Assembly (NCBI RefSeq): GCF_000699445.3
Contig: NC_067199.1
Location: 33,092,902-33,156,901, forward strand
DNA: 64,000 bases
Reading direction: 5' to 3'
Source of the DNA: Schistosoma haematobium
Taxonomy: Eukaryota; Platyhelminthes; Trematoda; Strigeidida; Schistosomatidae
The translations under genes and the position numbers were made by a program. This document shows positions 23,191 through 35,878 of the stretch, piece after piece; positions within the stretch are counted from its first letter, which is position 1, and every line of letters begins with the position of its first letter. Under the pieces are notes generated by a model, which saw only the letters and a list, made by a program, of their open reading frames with translations, did not search any database and was not told the DNA's origin.

Positions 23191-23257
23191 CTACTTGTTT
23201 CTGTCATCTGATTATTTCAACAAGTTATCTGTTTTCCATTTGTTTTAATTTATAATT

Positions 23258-24197
23258 ATGTCCATTAATCACATAACCTATTCAGGCGCTTTTATGAAAA
23301 GCCTACGACCTTTCGCTGCACAAGTTACAAAAAAGTACTATAAAAGACATCGTGGTGGTTGGCAATATGCGTTAAAGAGAATGAATATTAATCGTATGTC
23401 GATTCCCGAGCTGCTAAATTCTAACTGCCGATCACTAATCAACAAAGTGGACTATCTGCAATTCCTACTTAGTCAAAATACGTATCGTAATTGTAGTGTC
23501 ATCACAATTCAAGAATCTTGGTTGAATGATCTACAGGATGACTGCCTTGTATCACTACGTGATCTTAAAATTTATCGTCAGGATCGATCGAACAATAAAA
23601 AGAGGTGTGGTGGCGGTGTAGCTACGTTTGTAAACATAAACTGGTGTCGATCTTCGTTTGCGTGTTTTAAGTTTTCAAATGACTTTATCGACTGTCTAAC
23701 TCTAAGATGTCCAAAACATCTAAATAAATACAAATATGTTTATGTTACCAATATCTACGTTACTCCAGATTGCACATCATCTGCACTATCTGTTTTTGCT
23801 GATGAATTCACTGAGTTCGCTGTTACTGCCTTCAGTGATTCACTTTCAGTTGTATGTGGTGATTTCAATTCATGTGACTAGCTTCCTTACGTCACTAGGT
23901 CACCAAAATGTAGTGGATTTTCCTACCCATTTGAACGCTCATTTAGACTTCGTTTTCATTAATGATGTGGGTATATATGCGACTCGAAAACGTACTCCAT
24001 TGTCTAGCTCGGATCATTGTATAATTCGTGTTCTACCTAAAGTATATGGAAAGCATGGGAAGAGTACACTCTTACATCAAACCAAGAAAGTCAAATATAG
24101 GAATTACTCAGAAAAAAATATCCGAAATCTGAAAAACATGTTTCATACGACTAACTGGGAATTATTTACAGATGACTCACTCGAAAAAAAGTACTGA
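23258..24197 (+). pseudogene. CR1/Jockey-like LINE, AP endonuclease domain, frameshifted
   Basis: The frame 23258-23881 contains SNCRSLINKVDYLQF, TIQESWL with the catalytic Glu, GGGVATFV, a YVTNIYV strand and CGDFNSC. An extra base near 23879 then moves the frame, and 23882-24197 continues with LTSLGHQNVVDFPTH, HLDFVF and SSDHC, the closing His-containing motif. All the expected endonuclease motifs can thus be seen across the two frames. The first 45 or so residues (23258-23395) match nothing I recognise and may be 5'-UTR. Confidence 0.8.
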
Positions 24198-24438
24198 TTT
24201 TATCACTTGTTACCTTAAATTCTGTTTTGATATTTGTTGTCCCACTGAAACCATTTTTGTAAGTTTTGATCGACTTACATCTTCACAACTAAAACGACTA
24301 CGGAGGGTGAAAGAAAGAATGTACAAGAAGAAGAACTCTAATGAAGTTCGTAAGCTAAATGGTCTGATAAACCTAGAGATCAGGCGTCTCAACTGTATGT
24401 TTGCTCAAAAACTCTCCAAGTATATGCAAATTCCTTAA
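24172..24438 (+). pseudogene. CR1/Jockey-like LINE, endonuclease-RT linker piece
   Basis: This 88-codon frame is very basic (KRLRRVKERMYKKKNS) and joins the endonuclease frame before it and the RT frame after it through indels in an A-run and in a CAAAAACTC stretch. It corresponds to the linker between the two enzymatic domains and would not be a protein on its own. Confidence 0.65.
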
Positions 24439-26035
24439 AGAACTTACAGGTGACAGACAGTTTAGAAGCGATATCCAGCTGAATGTTTGTGACTTAAATA
24501 AGTCATTTGTACGTCAGTCATCTGATGTGATGCTTCCTCTATCCACGGGTTTCAAAAATAGCTGTGTTCCTACTTTCACTGAAACTGATGTACGAGGATG
24601 TCTCCAGTCGCTTAATTCATCTCGATGTTTGGGACCTGATGGTATCCCAAACATCCATTTTAAAAAATGTGCTGACGTTCTATGTCATCCGTTCACAATT
24701 ATCTTTAACAGATCCTTCTCATCTAATCTCATACCGAAAATGTGGAGAAAGATGAAGATAATTCCTGTACCCAAGAAAGCATTTGGTGATAAGAATGTAA
24801 AATTTAGACCTATTGCAATAACTTCACCCTTCCTCAAAACCATGGAAAAATTATTAATACTTCCACTTCAGCCTGCCATAAAAGAGCATACTGACCCATA
24901 CCAGTTTGCATACAGGCGCAAAAGAAGCACTTTAGATGCTGTTGCAGTTCTGCATCACAACATAGTGTTCAACTTAGAAAAGGGTAAGAAGTATGTTCGA
25001 TGTGCTTTTCTGGACTATACTTCAGCTTTTGACTCTATACCAAGACAACGTTTACTTAACAAGTTAATCAGCGTCAACACTGACAGCTGGATAACCAACT
25101 GGCTATGTTCCTACCTCTCTGAAAGGGAACAGTACACTGTGTTTGGAGGAAAGTGTTCAGAGTCTCTACTGTCTCAGGAAGGTGTACCACAAGGAGATGT
25201 TCTTTCACCTCTTCTATTCTCTTTTTTTCTGCATGACCTGCCATCTTCCACAGAAAACACTTTTGCGAAATATGCGGATGATCTCACTGTATGTATGCCT
25301 ATCTCTTCCTCTTTACATCCCATAAAAATGAATGAGTTTTTGTCTCGTATTGATTGTCGGTCTGTTGGAAATGGTCTCATACTTAATCCGTCTAAATTTC
25401 AAGCTGTTAACTTTAGCATGAGACATGAACGGAATATAAACACTATTTTGAGATCCCATAATGCTTGTACCACCGGAGACTCTTTGATAAACTCAGTGTC
25501 GAAGGTCAATTATCTTGGTGTTACCTTTCCCTCTGATCTGTCTTGGTCTTCCCACGTTTTATCGTTATCGAAGAAGGTTTTCCGTCTGACCTACTACATA
25601 AAGAGATTGCATGCTCTTGGAATTACTCGTCATTTACTCTTACAATTTGTCAATTCTTGCATATTACCTATTATTCTTTACTGTTCTCCATTATTCTTTC
25701 CCGGGCTTTTGAGAAAAGACTTTGCTGTATTGCGAAGAGTGCTGAAGGCAGTTAGCAAGGTGTGTGGTGAATCTTTCGAGGTCATAATTAATATGGTTGT
25801 GGATAGACATTTAAAATCATGCAAACTCCTGGCAGGTGTTATTTTATCAGATACTAGCCATCCCCTTCACTCTTATCTTTCTCCTTGTATATCTTCTGGT
25901 AGAACGAGACGTAATTACATTAAAATCCATGCACGCAAGCAAAAGTATAAAAGTTCTATAATACCTTACTTAGCAAATATACTCTGTGACGAACAGGTTG
26001 TTAGAGTTAACCTAGTCAGTAACCTGCATTCTTAA
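24401..26035 (+). pseudogene. CR1/Jockey-like LINE reverse transcriptase, open reading frame intact
   Basis: The frame is 544 codons and uninterrupted. LGPDGIP lies at 77-83, the fingers (FRPIAITS) at 135-142, AFDS at 209-212, PQGDVLSP at 263-270 (Ser is more usual than Asp), and the catalytic YADD at 291-294. Thumb and C-terminal parts run to the stop at 26033-26035. It copies LINE RNA at a nicked target. The true reading frame starts upstream in the endonuclease; the ATG at 24401 is only the first in this frame. With an intact RT but a broken endonuclease it should not move by itself. Confidence 0.85.
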
Positions 26036-26244
26036 CATGTCTATAATTTTAAAATTTGTACAGTTTTTCGGGGTTTTTTTTCATTTTTTTATATTCGTTA
26101 CTGTTTTTTTGTTGTTGTTGCGTAAGTAACTTGTTGAAATACCCTGTGCTGAGAATTCTATATTGTACCAAAACTATAATATTGAATAAAGCCATTAATA
26201 ATAATAATAATATCGTGGATTGAATAAAGTTAAAGATTAACATT

Positions 26245-26420
26245 GTTGGATGCCGACTCAGTAGTCTAGAGGTTAAGTGTTCTCATGCGAGACCGAAGGT
26301 CCTGGGTTAAATTTCCTCATTCGAGGTCGTGAATTAGCATTTCTGACGAGTCACATACTAGGAAGAAACGATCGTCTAGTCCTTCCGGGTTTTCAATCAT
26401 GGTTTAACAATGATCGGCTC
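26245..26420 (+). mobile_element. tRNA-derived SINE, second family, with hammerhead motif
   Basis: The A-box-like GACTCAGTAGTCTAGAGG and a decayed B box (GGTCCTGGGTTAAAT) form the head. At 26343-26376 the sequence reads CTGACGA, GTCACATACTAGGAA, GAAACGATCGTC. The core bases and the cleavage triplet are intact, but two pairs of stem II are lost. The tail is CTTCCGGGTTTTC. Confidence 0.65.
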
Positions 26421-26884
26421 ATGATTTGACTAGTTGAACAAGTACAGTAAATTAATCATAAACCTTGATGGAAGCTGTCAGGAAAAAATAAAAATGTAAC
26501 TAAATTTAGTTATATTATTTAGGTAATGGAGTTTAGTTCACTGATGTCATAAGTTGTACACATGCATTAAATTGCTGATTAGCTTTTGTCAAGTGCTTCC
26601 CAGTTCAATGTGTTCAGATTTCGTCTCATGTGGTGACCTCCACAGTTGATTCATATTACCATTAACCATCACTGGAGGGGCTCGTTTGTAGACTTGCTTA
26701 TTCTTGAGCACATGCTTAGACTCGGACCATGCTCTAGTTTTAGCACGTATTTGGATGTAATACAACCACAACTTAATGACGAAAAAGTCAAGAATATGTT
26801 TCAGAAATAACTAGAGAACAAGTTAGTCAATTGTAAGAGTGATATTTCCCGAAATAGTTTGATATAATATGCAAAAAGCTGTAA

Positions 26885-27245
26885 ACTATCCGAGTTTTCA
26901 AAGCGGTATAAGGATCTAAACAGATATTTGAGCGCCCCTACATTATTCGTAGTTGAAATTAGAGATTTAAAGTAAGGATTATGATTTTAGAGTTAGGGAT
27001 TTGATCTCGAACTAAAATCAGTTATAAGGCCAAAACGTTGTGAATTAACACAGATGGATGAATTTTTCCAGAGAATCCAATAGGTATATTCAAATTAGTT
27101 CTTCCAAAAAATATAGTACCACCAGGGTAAGATTTGTTTGGGAGTTAAGGGTTCAGAGTTAGGATTTATAGATAATATCGATTTTCCGCAATATACACTA
27201 TAGAGAAAGAATTTAACACTTGGTATATTCAATTGTAATATACCA
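26885..27245 (+). repeat. Dispersed repeat B, copy 1
   Basis: About 360 bp matching 37215-37565 with many substitutions. Shared blocks include TTAAAGTAAGGATTAT, TTTTAGAGTTAGGGATTTGA and GGATGAATTTTTCCA. It ends where RTE reverse-transcriptase sequence begins. Confidence 0.8.
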
Positions 27246-28045
27246 GTTGAAGCACTGAAGTCAGGCATAGAAGTAACTACAAAGATGTTCCACATACTAT
27301 TTAGAAGAATTTGGCAGGAAAAACAGGTACTGATAGACTGGAAAGAAGGATAACATCAACATACCAAAGAAAGGAGATCACAGTAAGTGTGAGAACTACA
27401 GAGGCTCAACGTACACAAGGGAAACAGCAGGATGCTCAAACACAACGCGGAGATAAACCAATCCAATCACACATGATGGAGAAGTACATAAAGAGGTAGA
27501 AACTTCACGCACCTGCACAGCATCACCGATGAACTTTGAGGATCTGACGTATATGTGGACTCAGGGATTTTCAAAGCAAGGTCGGTATTCCTACAGTTGA
27601 AAAACATTTGAATCTCAAAACAGCTGTCAGCCAACAGCAGATTCTCAATCTTCAATACGAACATCAAGACAGAACTATCACAAATATAATAAAATAGTAC
27701 ACATATTTACAAAAAATTGTCTACGCAAGATACTTAATGTCCGTCGGTGGGAAACCATCAGCAAGAGACCATTGTGGAAGAGAGAAAAAACATTTCATCT
27801 GAAGAAATTAGGAAAAGACGTTGAAAGTGGATGGGACATACACTACAGAAATCACCAAACTGTATCACAAAGGAAGCCGTAATTCGGAGTCCTGAAGGTA
27901 AAAGGGAAAGGCCAAAAAACATATTACATCGAGAAATAGAAGCACATATGCAAAGGATGAATAACAACTGGAAAGGATTGCCCAGGACAGTGTTGAATGG
28001 AGAATGCTGGTGGGTGGCCTATGCTCCTCCACGAACGTAACGGGC
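27236..28045 (+). pseudogene. RTE-like LINE remnant with internal RT deletion
   Basis: It begins in the RT fingers (ACCAGTTGAAGCACTGAAG, as at 39645) and runs to the element's C-terminal end. At about 27402 it jumps from the NYRG region straight to sequence equivalent to about 40366, so roughly 575 bp of RT are missing relative to the 37.6-kb copy. Stops occur in all frames. It ends near 28045 at the same place as the other copies. Confidence 0.75.
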
Positions 28046-28082
28046 GTATGCGTGTGTTTAATCGTTCAGTATAATTATAAGC

Positions 28083-28200
28083 AAGGCTGGGTAGTGTCCA
28101 GAAGTGGAATCCATGACACATGTTTCATCTTATTTGAGACTCGTCAGCTGGAAGTATCTGCATCTGAGTTCATGTTTACTCCGTGTCTCGAATTAGTACC
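28083..28200 (-). mobile_element. Sm-alpha-like SINE fragment with best-preserved hammerhead
   Basis: On the minus strand, 28147 to 28115 reads CTGACGA, GTCTCAAATAAGAT, GAAAC and ATGTGTC. The core is complete, stem II is fully paired (GTCT with AGAT), and stem III is ACA with TGT around a TG loop. Stem I keeps TCCA against TGGA with a mismatch next to the cleavage site. The tRNA-like head is mostly absent. Confidence 0.7.
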
Positions 28201-28470
28201 GTTATCCAATAATATAATTGTTTTAAATTTCTAATTACGAAAATTGCATTCAAATCGGCAAGAAATTTCCTGTATTTCAATACAATTAAGAAAGACATTT
28301 CACTATTTTCTGTTTTTCCTAATAATTTTCAAAGCTTTAGAAATAAAATTTCCCAATTAAATTTGAGCAAATCAACCTTGCTACTTGTAAGTAGTTAACC
28401 ATTATCAAAATATTTTCCGACTATTCACTTAGCTACTGAAATCTTAAAGTATTTGACATATATATTTTAG

Positions 28471-28850
28471 GGCCAGCGAAATGTCACTAAGCCCTAACCA
28501 AATCATCCGGCAGTTGGGTCATTGAATATCGAGCAAATCATCAATCCTCGTCAAAGTCAGGGACAACCAACGAGCACCCGTTAATCGTATGCCATGGGGT
28601 GGCCCATGCGGCAGTGGTCTTACTTTCGCTTGTATCTACTTTAACTAATATTTCTGCATTAACGTCCTCTGTGTTGTACAGTCTTCAAAGCATCTATGGT
28701 ACCTTGATACGTCAATGGGGTAGTCCACGTAAAGCGCTGAACACGAGGTGTGACTTCGACGTTAGCTAGTTTGTCACACCATTCACGTCTAACTCGGAGT
28801 AGTCCTCCAATCATTTCGACATAGATCATCTACGTTGGTGATCTACAATA
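28471..28850. repeat. Dispersed 380-bp repeat C, copy 1
   Basis: It aligns along its length with 35497-35878. Shared blocks are CATCCGGCAGTTGGGTCA, a TATGCCATGG/TATACCATGG site and ACATAGATCATCTACGTTGG near the end. No open frame and no clear terminal repeats. Confidence 0.75.
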
Positions 28851-31689
28851 TAATCCGGTTGCAACAAATACGATAAAACGATAATAATGTGATCGTAATA
28901 ATATTATTGGTTAGAATAACATAAAATGAAAATAATCACAAAACTAGTGTTGAGAAAGAAAAATATTTAGTATATATGTTGTGGAGATTGTTGAATCTCA
29001 CTTTTTTTCATCACCGTGGAGTCCAACGATGTCGCATGTGAAGTATTTACCTTCCAATGGCACCTAAATGTGATTACATATTATCGAGAACCTCTAGTAG
29101 GCTACTGATCTCTTTTCTTTTCAAACGTAAAGGTTGTGGGGTTGGACTTCTGAAGGATTGCATACTACTATATGACAGATATCTAGTGCCTTTTGGTTTT
29201 CAGTGATTGCATAACTAAGATCAATTCGCGATTTAAACTACAAGAATTTCTTTCTTTTAAGAGATGTATAACTACTCTACAATAGAGAAATACAATTTTT
29301 AAAATTAATTTTACCTAATATATATCAACATTCAGTATATAACAATCATTACAATATAACAACTGAAAAGGCACAAGAATTTGAAGACAAAATATTGAGA
29401 AAATGCAAAACAGTATTTCTTAATAAAATTTATCTTTTCATAAAGTTAACTACAAAAGCATAGCGATCAAAACTCTGAGTCACATATTGTCCAACAGTGT
29501 AAATTTTACAACAAATTTGACTGTTTTACTATTATTTCAACCAATTAATTATGGGAATAAACTGTATCATATACCGACATGCCTAACAACAAATGAGAGT
29601 TATTTACTTCGTAAATCATATGCCTAATACATATATTAAGATAGAAACAAATTGTCCGAACTAGTCGAAAACATTAACGGACGAAGATCAATTCTAACTA
29701 ATTACAGTTCAAAAGATTTTACGGGCTATTCTTTAATATTTATAATTTAGACACATAAAGGATAGGAATTTTTTGTAATGTTGCATATTCTGAGCTGACA
29801 ATTATATACTATAGCTACATATATTATACTGAACAAAGTGAATACTGTTTCTATTATCCGGTTGTTATACTGAAAAGGAACTTCTAGCATGGTAAATAAT
29901 TCTCTCATTCAATATTGATTATGGATAACTCACATAATCGATTATTTCTGTGGATTCTAGTCTCTCGATTGAATGGGTAATTGATTAAAAACAACCTGTA
30001 ATTAATTTGTTATCGACATAGTGCTTTTCTTTATGTAACTTTTATTCTGCAATAGTTGCTCATATTTTGCGAGCCTGTTTTATACTACTAATTATAAAGT
30101 AGTAGTCTGCGCTGTCTTGATTATTTAATAAAAGTATTCATGCCTGATAGCCAGACTTGTTGCTACACTTAAACCCAAAGCTGGCTTCTTCACCATCACA
30201 CTAATCAACCTACCAATATACTTTTATCCACTCCATTAGTCAGTTTACTTGATGCAAAGAATTCTCTACATAAAGTGAGATAAAGTTATTGTAAATAAAA
30301 TATTAAAGTAATTTATTTACCATGCACAGATTCGAGTATTCATTTTTGAGCCACATTTTACGTGTGCGTATTTGTGGTGTTATCCGGCTGCAAAAAAAGG
30401 AGATGAAGGTTGTCTCAAACCTGAAATTCAAACCCTTTAACAACTGTCCCACTTCACTCACAAAGAGAAAAGTGATGTGATTAATTGAATAGTATGCATT
30501 GGAAAAACAGTTCGAAAGAAAGGTGTAGGTTAAGGTCACTCAAAAGGTTCATCCTAAGTTCCTTAAAGGATATTATGGAAAAACAACAAGAAGGTTGCAA
30601 CGAGTTTCTATTTTGAGTCATGTCTGATAACGTATCAATTCACCGTAAAATCGTTGAGAGACTATTTGTGGACTCGTGAAAAACCAATAGGTACCAATTT
30701 GATAAGGTCATCCATGTAAAAAACTAATCGTCTCAGTAACTTACCATCCACTCCCAGTTTACAATACAGAAGCTTCTAAATGTCCATACAACAATCGTAA
30801 TACTGCCTAATCTATAGTCAATGTTCGAATAAAAACTAGTGGTCCTTGATACCAATATTCTCGCAAGAATTTTGGAAATACCGAAGATTTATTGAGCATC
30901 TCCTCCCCCAACCCATCATAAACTAGTTAAATCAGAATTCCCACACAGATTTCCAATTCATTTTAGACATAGTGAAAAACAACTAAACAAAACCATAAAA
31001 GAATATATTCATTTACAGAAATTTCTTGTACATTTAATGATATACCAGTAAAAATTTAAGAACCATAAGAATCAAATCGATTCAGTTGGTACTTTTGTAA
31101 TGAATATTAAGAACAAAAATAGTTAATTTTGGATCTATATACCCTTTTATTGATACAATTCGTTGGTAAATATAGTTTAAAATTTTTATTAACATTTTCA
31201 CGTAAAATAGTTCACATTCATTCATTCCTTTACTTATTTCTAACTCCCTTAGATTAATGACAGTATCGAAGTGAATCATAGTTTTAGCAATACGAAAAAA
31301 TAATTCAATCTGCAAGCAGGTAGATCATTATGAAGATGAACATCATTTGGAAAATCATCGAATACCTAACAGTAAAGAATTGCTATTTGTCTATTCTAGG
31401 TTGGAACTCCTACCAACAATTCACAGATACAACTTTATGGAGTTAAAACAAGAAACCTCAAGTTTTGTATGTGAGATTGTAAAAATTCACTACTCAAGCA
31501 GTAGTTCTGCAGTTTTAATTTATGATCAAAGTAGACTAATATTGATTACCGTGTGTAATTTTTTTAAACCAATAACAGACTAACGTTGTAATGTGATTTA
31601 AGACAATTTCAATGGATAAATAACTTTAATATTACCATTATGGGGATTTATGGAGATTGTAGTGTTCTAACAGTTGAATTCACGGATTG
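28851..31689. other. Non-coding AT-rich stretch
   Basis: No gene or recognised element was supported. A faint second-family SINE remnant may lie at 29120-29230 (CTTCTGAAGG...GTGCCTTTTGGTTTTC). Confidence 0.4.
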
Positions 31690-31699
31690 ATTGAAGTTG

Positions 31700-31870
31700 G
31701 ACATTAACACAGTTGGATACCGGCTTCGTAGCCTAGAGGTTAGGTGTTCAAGTGCGAGACTGAAGTTCATGGGTTATAACTCCGCGTGCGAGGTCGTAGA
31801 TGCATATTGCTAGGGGGTTCCATACTAGGAAGAATCGACCATCCAGTGCTTCCAGCCTCAGTATTGCTAA
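31700..31870 (+). mobile_element. tRNA-derived SINE, second family, degenerate
   Basis: The head has GGCTTCGTAGCCTAGAGG and CATGGGTTATAACTCC. The rest reads CTAGGGGGTTCCATACTAGGAAGAATCG, then CCAGTGCTTCC. The hammerhead core is no longer intact. Confidence 0.6.
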
Positions 31871-34727
31871 ATTATCTATTATAATGAATCAAAAAACGAC
31901 AAAATTTAAGTATCAAGGTTATGACGAGAGAATAATTTTTAACCTTAATGATATTTATTTATGCAGATAGTTCTATAATTCCAAACCTCAATAACATCTG
32001 AGTTACCTCGAACAACTCATAAATGTTGTTAAAATGTTATGTGCATTTTAATTCTTCTTGTTTTTTCATTATTTTCCCCTATGAAAGTTTAACCACTTTC
32101 TTAAAGTTATTTCAGAAGACTCATCAAACACATCCCTATTCTTTATTCGTGCTTTATTGAATAATTTTAAGTATTCTTCATAACTAAATATTGCTATGTT
32201 TTACTTCATCCTTACTAAACACGTAGTAAGGTATATAGTATCAGTAATCAGCTCCTGAATTTCGAGCAAAACTCCAACAACCACCGTTAGTTGAGCAGCC
32301 TAGTTTACATTTATCTTATTTCTAATCGCTCCCTAGTTAATATTAGTTATTGAAGAAATCTATCCTCATATTTTTCTTAAAAAAGTAGTGAAGCTTTCAT
32401 TGTCATTCTAAAGAACAACATCAGTATCAAAATTTCATTGTTTCAATGAACACCAAAATAAAATGAAGAACAAATTACCCATAAAATGTTTCTTTAAAGC
32501 TAACTTATATTTTGTAATAAACATCGATGTTATGAACATTGGATTAAACTGAAGTTATGGTGACGTATATTCAATGATTTTTGTAAAGACAAAATAAAAA
32601 ACACATCTCTCTAATTTGTCACACTTGATATGTAACCACATTTTTATCCAATATTTGTTGTTTTTCTGTATCACTTGATAAAAAACGATAATAATTGTTT
32701 GAGAATTAATATACGAATTTACTACCGTGTTGGTTAAAATATAAAACGCTATCTATGCCGTTTGTTCTTCTGCTTTGTTGACCACGGTTTTGATTGGAGA
32801 CTATAATAGTATTATAACATCCTTTTAGGCCATCCGACACTACGTTGGACTTTTGGCACGGATTATTACTATATAATACTATTGGACTCTGTCTTTCTCA
32901 TTAAACCGTTGGTGCAATCACTTGCAGAGGAATCTTTGTCAATCAAGTGAACTCAATTTGTGGTTGTTGTCCCACGAGGCAGCTAACAAGTAACATTCAT
33001 TCAATAATAACTGTTATTATCTGTTTGTTTAATATACCATTTGTATCCTAACTGTATTTTGTTACCCTTGGTTTTACTCGCAGACGGACACCTAGAGTTT
33101 TTACTGTTAACTCTCTTGGTATTTTATTATTAACCTGGTGTATCGATATATCTTGTATAAGCTTTTTTTGTTGAGAACCACCACAAAGTCTCAACCAATA
33201 CACCACCACAAATAAAATTTAAATAAATTAACCTGGCAAATGTTAATAAGTGCCTGAGAATACACCATTAGGCTTATAAACCATAGATGTACGAATAAAT
33301 GTTGAACAATCATGAGTTATCCTCTGTTTGGACACAGTGACTTAGAAGCATTCATAAATAAACACTTGAAAACCATAACACCATAAGTATTAATTGCTGA
33401 AGCGTTGTAACTCTTTAAATATAGTGTAATGTCTTCAACAATCCAGATACCAAAATGTTTATGACATTGTTTACTGTACTTTTTTTCCAAATTTCATATA
33501 TAAGTAACTAATCGGTTCCTCAGAAAAGATAGTAAGCGAGCAAGAAGTGATCAAAGAACGATAACTAAGGGGATCCTTTGAATGGTAAAGCTCTTATAAG
33601 ACGATGGATTAACTAGACTAAAGTTTATCCCGATGCCTTACAGAAGGATTTGAAGTAACCTCATCAATACCTTTAAACTACTCAATGTTGAGTTCATATC
33701 TAACCTAACCCCATTTTTTACCGATCAGTACAGCTAATTCAAGTCATCAAATAAAAAGTATATAAGTCCTAAATCAATTACTTGTCATCTAATTACTGTC
33801 TTTTATATAAAGTCGGCAACTTGTTGAACTCTTTACATTAACACGTCCCTCCTAAAATATGCTTTAAAAAAGTGGTTTAATCGATCGAGAGAACCTCGTC
33901 ACCAGTACGAACAGAAGCACTGTTAACCTATTGTTCTTTAAAAAATCTGAAATTTAATTTACGAAAATACAACCATAATCTACATTACAATATTGAAAAT
34001 AGAAAGTTATTGACAGTCAAGAATTCATTTGCCTCCCTCCATTTACTGTTTTCACATTAGTATTAGCATCAGAAACAATAACGCCATTATCACCTAGTTA
34101 CGGTGAGATACAATTCTGAATAATTAACCTGCTGAGATATAAAATTTTTATATTATCTGTTTAAGAAGTGGGTGAAAATTAATTAAATTATTGTTTACCA
34201 TCTAAATGCAAATGTACAAAGCAATAAGTAATAATATTGATATATAGAAATTGTTGTCATGACACTAGAGAAACTATCAGTGTATAATTTTCACTTACTT
34301 CAATCGATTAAATGATGTAATATATGACGTAGCAATTGAAAGATAATAAGTGAAATACAAAAATTATTCTAACTAATGATGTCAGAATTATTTCATTAAA
34401 CAAATAAAAATCAGCTGAGATACATAAAACTATCTAATAGTAAAAGTAATCATACTGTGTATGTATGTGTGTGTGTGTGCACAATTTACTCTCTTAGATT
34501 TACTTCATACACAAATACAATGATAACAATTTCATCGAAAATCTATATACGCCCTGTTGATTCCTTACTGAAGAGAGTTTCGTTTTTTCATAAAATGATT
34601 CATAGTTTGATCATTTGACGATTATCATTCCAGAAATATCAGTTGAATATATGCATAGTTAAGTGTGAAAATGAGGTCAATTTATAACAAGTGTTACAGT
34701 TCAAGGTGATTTTTATATAATACACGT
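31871..34727. other. Non-coding AT-rich stretch
   Basis: Nothing beyond a short (TG)n tract at 34465-34479 was recognised. Confidence 0.4.
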
Positions 34728-34935
34728 ATGTGAATTGGTTGAATTTAGACATTAACATCGTTGGACGCTGGCTCAGTGGTCTAAAGTTTAAGCGTTCTCA
34801 AGCAAGACTGATAGGTCCTGGGTTCGAATCTCGTGGGATAGGATCGTGGACGCACACTACTGAGGCATCCCATACTAGGATGAAACGGCCGTCAAGTACT
34901 TCCAGGTTTTCCATGATAGTCTAGCTTCAATTGAC
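34728..34935 (+). mobile_element. tRNA-derived SINE, second family, near full length
   Basis: The A box TGGCTCAGTGG (34769) and B box GGTTCGAATCT (34821) are those of a Pol III promoter. The hammerhead part at 34860-34893 reads CTGAGGC, ATCCCATACTAGGAT, GAAACGGCCGTC. Stem II is perfect, with G10.1-C11.1 replaced by an A-T pair, but A9 of the core is C. The tail is CTTCCAGGTTTTCCATG. Confidence 0.75.
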
Positions 34936-35496
34936 TCATGAATTCATTTATTAAATTAATATAAAATTAACCATTTAAGTGAACATTTGTCAAAGTTTAG
35001 ATGAATACTTTGATATAAATTGGATGCGGAGTATTTTAGAAGATATTGAATGTAAAAATTGTATTTGAATGATCACAATGATTGAAATTTGAGTAATTTC
35101 AAGCTTTCTTGTGCTAAACTGGAAAATATAATCCATTATATTCAAGTATCTTCCCCCAGTTTGTTTGACGAAAGTCTGGAATTGCTAAAATTTCAATCGT
35201 TGAGATTATCCAAACAATTTTTGCACTTAAACATTGATTCTGATCAAAATATCACTTATTTTTACAGAATATAATGAATACTGAACAATGTTAGTCAGTT
35301 ATCTAAAATCAAAGAATCAAAATGTCAAGTTTCATAAAAATTGAATTAGTCAATAATACCTTATCTATAAAAAATAATTCCTATAAATCACGAACAGTGA
35401 ACTGGAGAGTTCAAAGTTAAAACAACTTTTCAATATTTAGATATCAGATAGTTAGAAATAGTCAATAGTAAACATTGTACCTAGGTTTAATCCGCA

Positions 35497-35878
35497 GGGC
35501 CAGTGAAATAGTCCTGAGCCCTAGCCAATTCATCCGGCAGTTGGGTCACTGAATGCCGAACAGATCATCGATCCGCATCAAAGTGAAGGATAATCAACGT
35601 TCATCAGTTAACTGTATACCATGGACTGACTCATGAGGTGGTGTTCTCACTATCTTCTCTGGACCCATTCTTACATATATATTTCCATAATAACAACCTT
35701 CGTGTTATACGGTCTTCAAGGCAGCCATAGTACATTGATACGAAAAAGTGGTAATCCACGTTAGGTGCTAACCTCGAGGTATGACTTAACAGTTAGCTGG
35801 TTCATCATACTATTCCCATCTAATTCTAGTAGACCCCCAATCATCCGACATAGATCATCTACGTTGGTGATCTACAAA
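35497..35878. repeat. Dispersed 380-bp repeat C, copy 2
   Basis: This matches 28471-28850 in the same orientation over its whole length with scattered differences. The ends are GGGCCAGYGAAAT and CTACGTTGGTGATCTACAA. Confidence 0.75.

Larger units (their letters stand above)
23258..26215 (+). mobile_element. CR1/Jockey-like non-LTR retrotransposon, nearly complete
   Basis: Endonuclease, linker and RT follow one another in order, and the copy ends in AATAAA (26185) and a TAA repeat tail (26195-26212), as CR1-type LINEs do. Three frame changes break it: near 23879, in the A-run at 24184-24190 and near 24411-24430. It is inserted 0.9 kb downstream of the GT31 stop codon on the same strand. The exact 5' end is uncertain. 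Confidence 0.8.
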
